Of a stretch of 64,000 nucleotides of DNA, positions 32,147 through 41,435 are shown one piece after another. Position 1 is the first letter of the stretch. Every line of letters starts with the position of its first letter. The position numbers and the translations under genes were made by a program. Source of the DNA: Ilyobacter_A sp963668015 (lineage in GTDB: Bacteria; Fusobacteriota; Fusobacteriia; Fusobacteriales; Fusobacteriaceae); contig CAXXCR010000007.1 of the NCBI GenBank assembly GCA_963668015.2, forward strand, positions 1 through 64,000. Reading direction: 5' to 3'. The notes beneath the pieces are model-generated. The model saw only the letters and a list, made by a program, of their open reading frames with translations. It ran no database searches and was not told the origin of the DNA.

Positions 32147-33151
32147 TTGAATAAACTTCTTATAAGTATGGGTGATCCTGCGGGGATAGGCCCTGAAATA
32201 ATATTAAAATTTTATCAGGGGATAAAATCCGAAACGGAAGCTACTGTTCCTATAACAGTTGGTAGTGCCAGAATATTGGAATCTTATATAAAAAAATTTA
32301 AAATGGACCTAAAAATCCAAAAAATCGATAATACTGAAAATATATCTGACAGGGTATTCGGTGCCGGATGTGTACCTGTTATAGATATAGATACAAGGGA
32401 TAATATTGAAACGGGAAAGGTGTCTATGGAAGCTGGCAAACTTAGCATGCTTTACCTGGAAAAAGCAGTGGAGCTCTGTAAACAAGGAGTTTTTCAAGGA
32501 TTGGTTACAGCTCCAATAAGCAAGGATGCGATAAACCTTGCAGGATATAAATACAGCGGACATACAACTTTTTTGGCTCACGAAACAAATACAAGGGATT
32601 TTGCCATGGTGCTCAAGGGGAACAAAATAGTAGTACTTTTGAACACGACACACTTGTCAATAATAGATGCTGTGAAGAGGGTTAAAAAGGATCATATATT
32701 AAATAAGATAGTAATCGCTCAAAGAGCCAAGGAAGAGCTCGGACTGGATGGACCTATTGCTGTTGCAGGACTGAACCCCCACAATGGCGAAAATGGACTT
32801 TTCGGAACTGAGGAGATAGAGGAGATCGGGCCTGCTGTAGAAGAGGCAAAAAAGCTTGGTATAGACGTGGTGGGGCCTATAGTCCCGGATACACTGTTTG
32901 TAAAGGCTCTAAGGGACGAGTATTCCATTGTAGTGGTTATGTATCATGACCAGGGATTGATACCTATGAAAATGGAGAGTTTTGGCATGGGGGTAAATAT
33001 AACCATAGGTCTTCCGTTCGTAAGAACCTCTGTGGATCACGGTACCGCTTTTGAGATAGCCGGCAAGGGTGTATCCGATGAGGGGAGTCTTTCGGAAGCT
33101 GTAAGACTTGCAACTGTAAATATTGAGAACAGGAGAAAGTTCAATGGTTAA
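32147..33151 (+). CDS. pdxA: 4-hydroxythreonine-4-phosphate dehydrogenase
   Basis: The 334-residue protein matches PdxA, starting SMGDPAGIGPEI. It has VTAPISKDAIN, a SGHTTFLA metal/substrate segment, GLNPHNGENGLFG, and VVMYHDQGLIPMK with the metal-binding His, as well as GVNITIGLPFVRTSVDHGTA. It oxidises 4-phosphohydroxythreonine in pyridoxal phosphate synthesis or, in the related PdxA2 group, acts on threonate phosphate. No pdxJ is nearby. A TTG start at 32147 follows GGTGAT at about 6 bases. The PLP link to nearby PLP-using enzymes (threonine aldolase, lysine aminomutase) is functional only. Confidence 0.93.
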   Translation: MNKLLISMGDPAGIGPEIILKFYQGIKSETEATVPITVGSARILESYIKKFKMDLKIQKIDNTENISDRVFGAGCVPVIDIDTRDNIETGKVSMEAGKLSMLYLEKAVELCKQGVFQGLVTAPISKDAINLAGYKYSGHTTFLAHETNTRDFAMVLKGNKIVVLLNTTHLSIIDAVKRVKKDHILNKIVIAQRAKEELGLDGPIAVAGLNPHNGENGLFGTEEIEEIGPAVEEAKKLGIDVVGPIVPDTLFVKALRDEYSIVVVMYHDQGLIPMKMESFGMGVNITIGLPFVRTSVDHGTAFEIAGKGVSDEGSLSEAVRLATVNIENRRKFNG

Positions 33152-33166
33152 ATGAAGAAAATTTGA

Positions 33167-33233
33167 TTGACAATTGTTCTCTAAAAGATTAAAATTAATG
33201 ATAGTAGTCACAAGGTGAAGGTGGCTATTTTTT
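33167..33233 (+). promoter_or_regulatory. metG promoter overlapped by a terminator hairpin
   Basis: TTGACA at 33167-33172, 17 bases and TAAAAT at 33190-33195 form a good promoter, predicted start near 33202. Immediately downstream, TAGTCAC (33205-33211) pairs with GTGGCTA (33221-33227), followed by T6. The hairpin may end the pdxA transcript or attenuate metG transcription. It lacks the conserved T-box sequence. Confidence 0.6.
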
Positions 33234-33295
33234 GTATGAGTGAATTTATAAATAGAGCATTTAACTTATAGAGAGTTTTGAAAGGAGAAATAAAG

Positions 33296-35212
33296 TTGAG
33301 TAAAAGTTTTTATGTAACTACCCCGATATATTATGTAAATGGTGACCCACATGTTGGGAGTGCCTATACCACAATAGCTGCAGACGTTTTGGCAAGATAT
33401 AAAAAAACTGCGGGATATGACGTATACTTTCTTACCGGTACAGATGAGCACGGTCAAAAAGTAGAGGAAAAAGCAAAGGAGATGGGCTACACTCCTCAGG
33501 AGTGGACCGATATAATGGCTCCAAGATTCAAGGAAATGTGGGAAGTTTTAAATATAGATAATAATGATTTTATAAGAACCACAGAAGAAAGACATAAAGA
33601 TGCTGTAAAAAAAATACTAAAAAAAGTTTATGATAAAGGAGATATATACAGAGGTGACTATGAAGGGCTTTACTGTGTTTCCTGTGAGACTTTTATTCCT
33701 AAAAACCAAGCTGTAAATGAAAATCACTGCCCTGATTGCGGAAAAGAATTAAGAGTTGTAAAAGAGGAGTCATATTTTTTTAAGATGTCCAAGTACCAGG
33801 ATCAACTTTTGGACTATATAGAAAAAAATCCGGGATTTATACTGCCAGAGAGTAGAAAAAACGAGGTAGTTTCATTTATAAAACAGGGGCTTCAAGACCT
33901 GTCTATCTCTAGAAACACTTTTAAATGGGGAATCCCGTTGGAATTTGAAGAGGGTCACATAACATATGTATGGTTTGATGCACTGACAAACTACCTTACA
34001 GCTATAGGTTATGAAAATAACCCTGAAATGTTTGAAAAATTCTGGACTAATGGAGAGGTAGTGCATCTGCTAGGAAAAGATATACTTAGATTCCACGCTA
34101 TAATCTGGCCTTGTATGCTTATAGCGGCTGAAGAAAAGCTTCCTGATAAAGTGGTGGCTCATGGATGGTGGACAGTTGAGGGAGAGAAGATGTCTAAGTC
34201 TAAGGGGAACGTTGTAGACCCTAGAGCTGAAGCAGAGCAGTATGGAAGGGACGCGTTCAGATATTTCCTTATGAGAGAAGTACATTTTGGAAATGACGGG
34301 GATTACTCGACTAAATCAATGATAACGAGAATAAATGCTGATCTGGCCAATGATTTGGGGAACCTTTTAAACAGAACCTTGGGAATGTCTAAAAAATATT
34401 TTGACTCAGAGGTGATTGAGGGTACAGGACATGAGGTTTATGATGACCAGATAAAAGAGCTTTGGGCTGAAACTTTAGTTGGAGTAGAGGCTGCAATAGA
34501 AAAGGTGGAGTTCTCAAAGGCGCTTGAAAATATTTGGAAATTTATATCTAGAATGAACAAATACATAGATGAAACTATGCCTTGGGCACTAGCCAAGGAT
34601 GAGGAGAAAAAGCCTAGACTCGCAGTTGTAATGCAGAATTTAGTGGAAGCGCTTTACAAGATAGCGGTTATGGTATACCCGTATATGCCAGAGGCGGCAG
34701 CAAAGATGTGGGAACAGCTTGGCGTAGAAGCTAATGTAACAGACGCAAAACTGGACGAAATAAAAGAATGGGGAAATGTAAAACCTGGACATAAATTAGG
34801 AGAGGCGCATCCGATATTCCCTAGAATAGAGATGCCTAAGGATGAAAAACCGAAAAATGAGGTAAAAGAGGATCTTGAGGTTGAAAACCCTATTTCTATA
34901 GAAGACTTTGATAAGGTTGAGATGAAAGTTGTAGAGATACTAGAGGTTTCCCGTGTAGAAGGAGCGGATAAACTGCTTAAATTTAAAGTTAAAACAGGAA
35001 CAGAAATAAGACAGATTGTCTCAGGTATAGCCAAGTACTACAAAGAAACTGAAGTATTAATAGGTAAAAAGGTACTTGCAGTGACAAACTTAAAACCTGT
35101 AAAACTGAGAGGCGAACTGTCTCAGGGAATGCTTTTAACAACAGCTGAGAAAAAAAAGTTTAAATTAATCGAAGTGGATCCAGCTGTTAAACTGGGGACT
35201 AAAGTTAAATAG
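33296..35212 (+). CDS. metG: Methionyl-tRNA synthetase
   Basis: The protein of about 638 residues has class I synthetase motifs: TTPIYYVNGDPHVGS (the HIGH-type site as HVGS), a zinc knuckle CVSCETFIPKNQA...CPDCGKEL, and KMSKSKGN (KMSKS). The C-terminal 110 residues form the tRNA-binding OB domain (DFDKVEMKVVEILEVSRVEGADKLLKF). It charges initiator and elongator tRNA-Met. A TTG start at 33296 is used because AAAGGAG (33281-33287) is spaced for it; the upstream in-frame TTG at 33278 precedes the ribosome site. Confidence 0.97.
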   Translation: MSKSFYVTTPIYYVNGDPHVGSAYTTIAADVLARYKKTAGYDVYFLTGTDEHGQKVEEKAKEMGYTPQEWTDIMAPRFKEMWEVLNIDNNDFIRTTEERHKDAVKKILKKVYDKGDIYRGDYEGLYCVSCETFIPKNQAVNENHCPDCGKELRVVKEESYFFKMSKYQDQLLDYIEKNPGFILPESRKNEVVSFIKQGLQDLSISRNTFKWGIPLEFEEGHITYVWFDALTNYLTAIGYENNPEMFEKFWTNGEVVHLLGKDILRFHAIIWPCMLIAAEEKLPDKVVAHGWWTVEGEKMSKSKGNVVDPRAEAEQYGRDAFRYFLMREVHFGNDGDYSTKSMITRINADLANDLGNLLNRTLGMSKKYFDSEVIEGTGHEVYDDQIKELWAETLVGVEAAIEKVEFSKALENIWKFISRMNKYIDETMPWALAKDEEKKPRLAVVMQNLVEALYKIAVMVYPYMPEAAAKMWEQLGVEANVTDAKLDEIKEWGNVKPGHKLGEAHPIFPRIEMPKDEKPKNEVKEDLEVENPISIEDFDKVEMKVVEILEVSRVEGADKLLKFKVKTGTEIRQIVSGIAKYYKETEVLIGKKVLAVTNLKPVKLRGELSQGMLLTTAEKKKFKLIEVDPAVKLGTKVK

Positions 35213-35222
35213 GGGGTCAGAA

Positions 35223-36116
35223 ATGAAGATGAAGATAAGAAAAGCTGTTATACCGGCTGCTGGATTGGGCACAAGGGTACTGCCTGCAACAAAGGCTCAA
35301 CCAAAAGAGATGCTTACAGTAGTTGATAAACCTTCGATTCAGTATATAGTGGAGGAACTGGTTAAATCAGGGATAAACGACATAACCATAATCACCGGTA
35401 GGAACAAATATTCACTTGAGGACCATTTTGACTACTCATATGAACTGGAGGACACCCTTGAAAAAAAGGGGAAAGGTGACCTGCTTAAAATGGTAAAAGA
35501 TATATCCGAGTTGGCTAATATCTATTTTATTAGACAAAAAGAGCCTCTTGGATTAGGTCATGCCATACTTTCGGCAAAACATCATATAGGGGAAGAGCCA
35601 TTTGTTGTGGTTTTAGGAGATGACATAGTACACAGCGGTGTGCCGGTTGTGCAGCAGATGCTTGAAACCCGTGAAAAATATAAAGGTGGAAGCGTAATAG
35701 GGGTGCAAGAAGTACCGGAGAACGATGTGTCTAAATATGGAATAATAGCTCCCGGTAAAAGGTTGGATGATAGAACTGTGAGTATGGAGGATTTTATAGA
35801 AAAACCTTCTCCAGAGGATGCACCTTCTAGGTATGCCTGTCTTGGAAGGTATATACTGGAACCTCAGATATTTCACTATCTTGAGAATGCCAAACCAGGA
35901 CAAGGCGGGGAGATACAGCTAACAGACTCAATACTTGATATGATTAGGGCCGGGGACAAAGTTTTGGCTTATGATTTTGAAGGTAAGAGGTATGATATAG
36001 GGAATAAGTTTGGACTTTTGAAAGCCAATATTGAATTTGGCTTGAGGCATCCTGAAATAAGAGAAGAGCTGGCAAGTTACTTAAAAAATGAACTCACTGA
36101 CTTGCTAGACGATTAA
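35223..36116 (+). CDS. galU: UTP-glucose-1-phosphate uridylyltransferase
   Basis: The 297-residue nucleotidyltransferase has AVIPAAGLGTRVLPATKAQPKEML at the N terminus, GLGHAILSAK, VVVLGDDIV and FIEKPSPEDAPS, all typical of GalU. It makes UDP-glucose for envelope glycans and storage sugars. AGGGGGTC precedes the ATG. It lies 10 bases after metG and has a terminator just after it, so the two may form one unit. Confidence 0.95.
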   Translation: MKMKIRKAVIPAAGLGTRVLPATKAQPKEMLTVVDKPSIQYIVEELVKSGINDITIITGRNKYSLEDHFDYSYELEDTLEKKGKGDLLKMVKDISELANIYFIRQKEPLGLGHAILSAKHHIGEEPFVVVLGDDIVHSGVPVVQQMLETREKYKGGSVIGVQEVPENDVSKYGIIAPGKRLDDRTVSMEDFIEKPSPEDAPSRYACLGRYILEPQIFHYLENAKPGQGGEIQLTDSILDMIRAGDKVLAYDFEGKRYDIGNKFGLLKANIEFGLRHPEIREELASYLKNELTDLLDD

Positions 36117-36132
36117 ACGATACTAGGATATA

Positions 36133-36170
36133 AAGTAGCATACTTTTAAATAAAGTATGTTACTTTTTTT
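36133..36170 (+). terminator. Rho-independent terminator after galU
   Basis: AAGTAGCATACTT pairs with AAGTATGTTACTT (one mismatch) around TTAAAT, followed by T7. The niaR ribosome site begins only 3-4 bases later. Confidence 0.85.
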
Positions 36171-36184
36171 ATAAGGAGGTATAG

Positions 36185-36697
36185 ATGAACGCAGAAGATA
36201 GAAGAAAAAATATATTGACTTATCTTGAAAATGCAAGTGAACCTGTAAAAGGAGTAAGACTTGCAAAAAAATATGGAGTAAGCAGACAGGTAATAGTTCA
36301 GGATATAGCTATACTTCGCGCAGAGGGGTATGGACTTACTGCAAGCCTTAAAGGATATGAGGTTGAGAAAAAAGAGAAGAGGCTGTTAAAGATTATTAAT
36401 TCCGCACATACCGGAATGGAAGAAATGATAGAAGAGCTCGAGATAATAGTAGATAACGGCGGTAAGGTGATAGATGTTATAGTTGAGCACCCGATCTACG
36501 GCGAGATAAAGGTTAATTTGATGATTTCCAATAGGAAGGATATCAAGCGTTTTTCAGAGCAGATTAAAAAAAACAGTGCGGAAGCCTTGTCCAGCCTAAC
36601 AGGCGGGGAGCATTTGCACACTATAGAGGTAGAGAATGAGGAGATGTATGAGGAGATATTAAGAGAGCTGGAAGACAGAGAACTCCTGAAGGGATAA
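36185..36697 (+). CDS. niaR: NiaR-type transcriptional repressor of NAD salvage
   Basis: The 170-residue protein has an HTH_11 domain (KGVRLAKKYGVSRQVIVQDI, residues 22-41) and a C-terminal 3H domain, whose three conserved histidines appear in AHTG, VEHPIYG and GGEHLHTIEV. This is the layout of NiaR/YrxA, a nicotinate-responsive repressor of NAD biosynthesis genes. No nad or nicotinate transporter gene lies next to it, so its targets are elsewhere. AAGGAGG stands 6 bases before the ATG. Confidence 0.9.
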   Translation: MNAEDRRKNILTYLENASEPVKGVRLAKKYGVSRQVIVQDIAILRAEGYGLTASLKGYEVEKKEKRLLKIINSAHTGMEEMIEELEIIVDNGGKVIDVIVEHPIYGEIKVNLMISNRKDIKRFSEQIKKNSAEALSSLTGGEHLHTIEVENEEMYEEILRELEDRELLKG

Positions 36698-36720
36698 CAG
36701 GCTGTAGGTGCCTAATTTGT

Positions 36721-36749
36721 TAGACAAATGACTTTCTTTATGATATAAT
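36721..36749 (+). promoter_or_regulatory. Promoter of the tex-histidine kinase unit
   Basis: TAGACA at 36721-36726, a 17-base spacer and a perfect TATAAT at 36744-36749, 37 bases before the tex start. Confidence 0.65.
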
Positions 36750-36785
36750 ACTCGGTGTTATAAATTTGATGAACCAGGGGGCTTT

Positions 36786-38942
36786 ATGTTAAATTTAAAT
36801 GAAGTTTTGAGTAAAGAACTAGAGATTGGACTAAGCCAAATTGAGAAAACAGTAAAACTTTTGGATGAGGGATCAACTGTCCCCTTCATAGCAAGATATA
36901 GAAAAGAAGTAACAGGGAGCCTCAACGAGGAGCAGATAAGAGAAATATTGGAGAGAATAAGCTACCTCAGAAACCTGGAAAAAAGGAAGGAAGATGTAAT
37001 AAAGTCTATAGATGAGCAGGGGAGCCTTACACTTGAGCTGAAAAAACAGATACTAAGTGCATATAAACTGCAGGTGGTAGAAGACCTGTACCTGCCTTAT
37101 AAGAAAAGAAAAAAGACAAAGGCAGATATAGCAAAAGAGATGGGACTTGAGCCCCTCTCTGAATTTTCATTAAAAAATGGTATTACACTTGACGCTTTAA
37201 GTAAAGAGTCTGAAAAATATTTGAGTGAAGAAGTTGTCAATGTAGAAGATGCCCTGTCTGGAGTTAAATTAATACTTGCGCAAAACCTTTCTGAAAATGT
37301 AAAATTTCGTGAATCATTGAGGGAGAGAATGCTAAAGTATGGAATTTTGAACTCTTCAATTATAGAGAAAAACAGAAAATTGGACGAAAAAGGTGTTTAT
37401 GAAGACTACTATGAACACAACGAGAGAATAGACAGAATACCCTCGCACAGGGTAATGGCTTTGAACAGAGGGGAAAAAGAAAAAATATTGAGAGTAAAGG
37501 TTTCCTTAGATGAGAGAAGCATGGGCTTCGTGGAATCGGATGCTTTAAGGAACTACAAGAACTCAGCATTGAAAGAACTTTATCTGGAAGTTGTCAAGGA
37601 TGCCCTTTCAAGGCTTATTTTACCTTCTATCGAGAGGGAGATTCGAAATGTTTTAACTGAGAAAGCTGAAATTGATGCTATAGATGTCTTCAAGGAAAAC
37701 CTAAAGAATCTTCTTATGCAGCCGCCTTTAAAAGAAAAAAATGTACTAGGCCTTGATCCTGGATATAGGACGGGCTGCAAAGTAGTAGTGATTAATAAGT
37801 ACGGTTTTTATGAGATGGATACTGTTATATACGTAGCCCTGCCTGGGAACAACTTGGAGAAAGCCAAGAAACAAGTGAAAGAGATCATAGAAAAATATAA
37901 TATAGATATTGTTGCCATAGGGAACGGAACAGCTTCTAGAGAAACAGAAGCCTTTGTAGCAGATACATTAAAAGAAGTGAAACAAAAGACATATTACCTT
38001 ATTGTAAATGAAGCAGGAGCATCAGTTTATTCTGCTTCAAAAATAGCAAAAGAGGAGTTCCCGGACCTGGATGTCACAGCAAGAGGGGCGATATCAATTG
38101 CCAGAAGGATACAGGAGCCGTTGGCGGAGTTGGTCAAAATAGACCCGAAATCTATAGGTGTAGGAATGTACCAGCATGATATAAACCAGAAAAAACTGGA
38201 TGTATCTCTGGAAGAAGTTATTGAAACAGTTGTAAACAGTGTGGGGATAAATGTGAATACAGCTTCTTGGGCTCTTTTGAGTTATGTTTCCGGAATCAGG
38301 AAGAATATAGCTAAAAATATAGTTGAGTATAGAAGAGAAAATGGTAATTTTAAGACTAGAAAGGAACTGTTAAAAGTAAAAGGTCTTGGTGCCAAGGCTT
38401 ATGAACAGATGGCTGGGTTTGTACTTGTACCTGAGAGCCAAAATTACCTGGATGACACCATAGTACATCCAGAATCATACCATATAGCAGAGAAAATACT
38501 GAAAAGCTGCAATTTAGAGATGAATGACTTGAAAGGTAAACTGGATTTAGTTAGAGAAAACTTAACAAATTTCAATTTGGAGAAATTTGTTGATGAAAAT
38601 GATTTGGGTAGAGAAACAACAGAAGACATATATGAAGCCCTACTTAAAGACAGAAGAGATCCCAGAGACAGCATAGCCAAACCGATTTTAAAAAGCGATA
38701 TTCTTAAAATAGAGGACCTCAAAGATGGGATGGATCTCGAGGGAACTGTTAGAAATGTTGTAAACTTTGGAGCTTTTATAGATATAGGTCTTAAAAACGA
38801 CGCACTGTTGCATATTTCGGAGTTTAATAAAAGAGTTTATGATATCTCCAAAGAACTTGCAGTTGGGCAGATTTTGAAAGTAAAAGTCAAATCAATTGAT
38901 TTGAAAAGAGGAAGGGTAGCTTTGACCAAAAAGGGGATTTAG
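36786..38942 (+). CDS. tex: Tex-family RNA-binding transcription accessory protein
   Basis: The 718-residue protein has the Tex order: an N-terminal helical domain with TVPFIARYRKEVTGSL, a YqgF-like fold with LGLDPGYRTGCKVVV, helix-hairpin-helix repeats (TRKELLKVKGLGAKAYEQ), and a C-terminal S1 domain (LEGTVRNVVNFGAFIDIG). Tex binds nucleic acids and affects transcription and stress tolerance. Its stop is 3 bases before the sensor kinase ATG, so both are one unit. Confidence 0.96.
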   Translation: MLNLNEVLSKELEIGLSQIEKTVKLLDEGSTVPFIARYRKEVTGSLNEEQIREILERISYLRNLEKRKEDVIKSIDEQGSLTLELKKQILSAYKLQVVEDLYLPYKKRKKTKADIAKEMGLEPLSEFSLKNGITLDALSKESEKYLSEEVVNVEDALSGVKLILAQNLSENVKFRESLRERMLKYGILNSSIIEKNRKLDEKGVYEDYYEHNERIDRIPSHRVMALNRGEKEKILRVKVSLDERSMGFVESDALRNYKNSALKELYLEVVKDALSRLILPSIEREIRNVLTEKAEIDAIDVFKENLKNLLMQPPLKEKNVLGLDPGYRTGCKVVVINKYGFYEMDTVIYVALPGNNLEKAKKQVKEIIEKYNIDIVAIGNGTASRETEAFVADTLKEVKQKTYYLIVNEAGASVYSASKIAKEEFPDLDVTARGAISIARRIQEPLAELVKIDPKSIGVGMYQHDINQKKLDVSLEEVIETVVNSVGINVNTASWALLSYVSGIRKNIAKNIVEYRRENGNFKTRKELLKVKGLGAKAYEQMAGFVLVPESQNYLDDTIVHPESYHIAEKILKSCNLEMNDLKGKLDLVRENLTNFNLEKFVDENDLGRETTEDIYEALLKDRRDPRDSIAKPILKSDILKIEDLKDGMDLEGTVRNVVNFGAFIDIGLKNDALLHISEFNKRVYDISKELAVGQILKVKVKSIDLKRGRVALTKKGI

Positions 38943-38945
38943 AAT

Positions 38946-41432
38946 ATGAGGGTAAAAAGAGACTCGTTACTGTTAAAAATAATATTTTTCAATGATATAG
39001 CAATAGTTATAACCTCGCTTACGATAGTATCCATATTGACATTTTTTACATTTAGTGTTTTAGATGAAAAGGTGCCAAAAGATACTAAAGAAGAAGTAGT
39101 AGTATTGAAAAATGCCTATGAAATGCAGGCGAAACTGCTTAAGCAACAGATAGCTCAGGTTTTAGATACCCAAGAAAAAATAGCTAAAATAACAAGTATG
39201 GAAAGCAGTGGAGAAAACACATTTTCTCAGATTATGGAAAAAGAGGCTTATTATCAATTATATGATGACTGCTTCGATAAATTTCGAGAATCTATCAGCA
39301 AGAATCCATATGATGTTTTAGCAACGGTTTTAAGCCTTAATTTGTGTGAAGTGTCAGGCTTTAAAGATGAGACTGTGGCAATAATAGATGAAGAAGGCAG
39401 TGTTCTTGGAGAGAGTCTCAGCACTGAAGTTGCAGAAAAATTTCAATTGAGAAACTCTGAATATTTTAAAACCCGAAATGCAACTGGGGCCAGGTCGTAT
39501 GATTTTAACTATAATGAATACATCCCGGGTGGGAAAGATCGTCTGGTTTTAAGAATAGGAGTTCCTATAGAAGAGGCAATATATCCCGGATTCAAGGGTA
39601 AAAGTGTTGTCGTAAGCAAAGTTTTAGGAAAAGATTTCTTCGATTTCCTGAACAAAATCTCAAATTACAATGAAAAAAACAAGGTTTTTCTTCTTGCGAA
39701 ACAGGACTATGTATACGGGCAGTTGGATTTTCCTAAATACGAAAAATTTATATCAAAAGAAATGTATTTCAATTTTTTAATGGAAAAATCAGATTTTTAT
39801 TTTGAAAGCAGAAAACTGGGAAGAGAAGAATTCTATATGGGATATGTCCCGCTTTTAGGAGATTACGGTCAATTAAACGGAGTCTTGGGTGTGGCGGTGT
39901 CAAAAAATGAATTAATAGGGATTAAATCTCTGGCTTTTATATTGATAATAGCTGGGACTTTTATTTTGATTTTGGTAAGTACAACTATTTTTGGATCTCT
40001 TTTTCAAAATTTAGTATCACCTTTAATTGAATTGGCTCAGATTTCTGAAAACATATCAGAAGGAAATTATGATGTAAAGCTCAGAATACGTGGAAGCGGG
40101 GAGATAAGAACCCTGTTGAAATCATATAAAAATATGCTTGAAAAAATAAAAAAGAGCGACGATGAACTCAGAGATCAAAATAACAAACTTCAGGAAAATA
40201 TAAACAGGATTACCACAATTGAAAAACTTTTATTGGCGATACACAGTGAAAATGACTTCAATAAAACGATAGAGATTGTATTAAAGGCATTTACCTCTGA
40301 TATAGGGCTGAACTACGGAAGGGCCATATTTTTTCGGTACGATGAGGAAGAAGAGCAGCTTCAGGCCGATATGGTTTCTGTTAAGAAAAAGATGGAAAAA
40401 AAGGGTGAACTGCATGAGGCATTAAAAGAGTTATCCTTTCAGAGAGAAGGGATATACAAAGTGCTTCCACTTTTAAAAATTTCAATGCACGACAACCTAA
40501 TGGCTAAATCAGTTTTAGAGAAGAAAATAATATATCACAACGACAGAGGTTACAAATACAGGCTCGGGAGTGAGCTGTTGGCTAGTCTTGGTATAAATAA
40601 TTTTATAATACTTCCAATATACACTCATAATAAATCGTATGGCTGCATATTGCTAGACAACCACTTGGTTGATAGGACAATAGATCATGAAGAAGTTGAA
40701 CTTTTAAACCTGTTGATACTTAATCTTGGGATATATTTTGAGAATAAAAATTTAGAAAAAGAAAAAATTGAAACGCAGAAAGAGGTTACTCTGGGTAAAC
40801 TTGCACAGCAGATTTTAGAAGACAGAAAAGGGTACCTGGATCAGTTCGAAGAACTCATAGAAGATGCAAAACAGGAAAAAGCAAGTTTGAGAGACAAAGT
40901 GCTTTCTTTGGAACCTGGTATTAAGAATTTGAATAAGTCAAACCTAATTTTATTTGATTTTTCACATAGAAAAGAGTATAATTTTCAGAAGTTGGATTTA
41001 AATTCATTGATTCAGGATGTTTTAAACGAGCTGGATGAAGTGTTGAAACGCAGAAAAATAAATATATCCCTGTTTTCAAAATACAGGGGACTTGTATCTG
41101 TAGATAGTGTAGAAATAAGAAAAGTTCTTAAAATTATAATTGAGAATGCCGTGGAAGCCATAGAAGAGGATTACGGCAAAATAAATATAGTGCTGTACCG
41201 TGAAAATGAAAAGGTGCACATAGATATAATAGATAGTGGAATAGGTATCAGCGAAAATCAATTAAAATATATTTTTGATCCGTTTGTCAGCTACAAAAAA
41301 GGCAACTCTGGATTGGGGCTGCCTGTAGCTCACAAAATAATAAAAGAACATGGCGGAAAAATAAAAATAAGATCTAAACCTGGACAGGGTACAGAGGTTA
41401 AAATAACTTTAAATGCATATAAGGAGGAATAG
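38946..41432 (+). CDS. Sensor kinase-like protein lacking the H-box histidine
   Basis: The 828-residue protein has a transmembrane segment near residues 17-40, a CACHE-like extracytoplasmic region to about 325, a second segment near 328-352, a HAMP-like linker (PLIELAQISENISEGNYDVK), a GAF-like domain about 430-600, and a C-terminal HATPase with ENAVEAIEED, DSGIGI and GLGLPVAHKI. The region that normally holds the phospho-acceptor reads LGKLAQQILEDRKGYL, with Glu625 in the expected His position. No response regulator adjoins it. It may signal without autophosphorylation or use a nonstandard acceptor. It is coupled to tex. Confidence 0.85.
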   Translation: MRVKRDSLLLKIIFFNDIAIVITSLTIVSILTFFTFSVLDEKVPKDTKEEVVVLKNAYEMQAKLLKQQIAQVLDTQEKIAKITSMESSGENTFSQIMEKEAYYQLYDDCFDKFRESISKNPYDVLATVLSLNLCEVSGFKDETVAIIDEEGSVLGESLSTEVAEKFQLRNSEYFKTRNATGARSYDFNYNEYIPGGKDRLVLRIGVPIEEAIYPGFKGKSVVVSKVLGKDFFDFLNKISNYNEKNKVFLLAKQDYVYGQLDFPKYEKFISKEMYFNFLMEKSDFYFESRKLGREEFYMGYVPLLGDYGQLNGVLGVAVSKNELIGIKSLAFILIIAGTFILILVSTTIFGSLFQNLVSPLIELAQISENISEGNYDVKLRIRGSGEIRTLLKSYKNMLEKIKKSDDELRDQNNKLQENINRITTIEKLLLAIHSENDFNKTIEIVLKAFTSDIGLNYGRAIFFRYDEEEEQLQADMVSVKKKMEKKGELHEALKELSFQREGIYKVLPLLKISMHDNLMAKSVLEKKIIYHNDRGYKYRLGSELLASLGINNFIILPIYTHNKSYGCILLDNHLVDRTIDHEEVELLNLLILNLGIYFENKNLEKEKIETQKEVTLGKLAQQILEDRKGYLDQFEELIEDAKQEKASLRDKVLSLEPGIKNLNKSNLILFDFSHRKEYNFQKLDLNSLIQDVLNELDEVLKRRKINISLFSKYRGLVSVDSVEIRKVLKIIIENAVEAIEEDYGKINIVLYRENEKVHIDIIDSGIGISENQLKYIFDPFVSYKKGNSGLGLPVAHKIIKEHGGKIKIRSKPGQGTEVKITLNAYKEE

Positions 41433-41435
41433 TAA

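Noticed and set aside
33196..33295. Possible T-box leader of metG
   Set aside because: It lacks the conserved T-box core sequence and a specifier stem; only a promoter and a simple hairpin are present.
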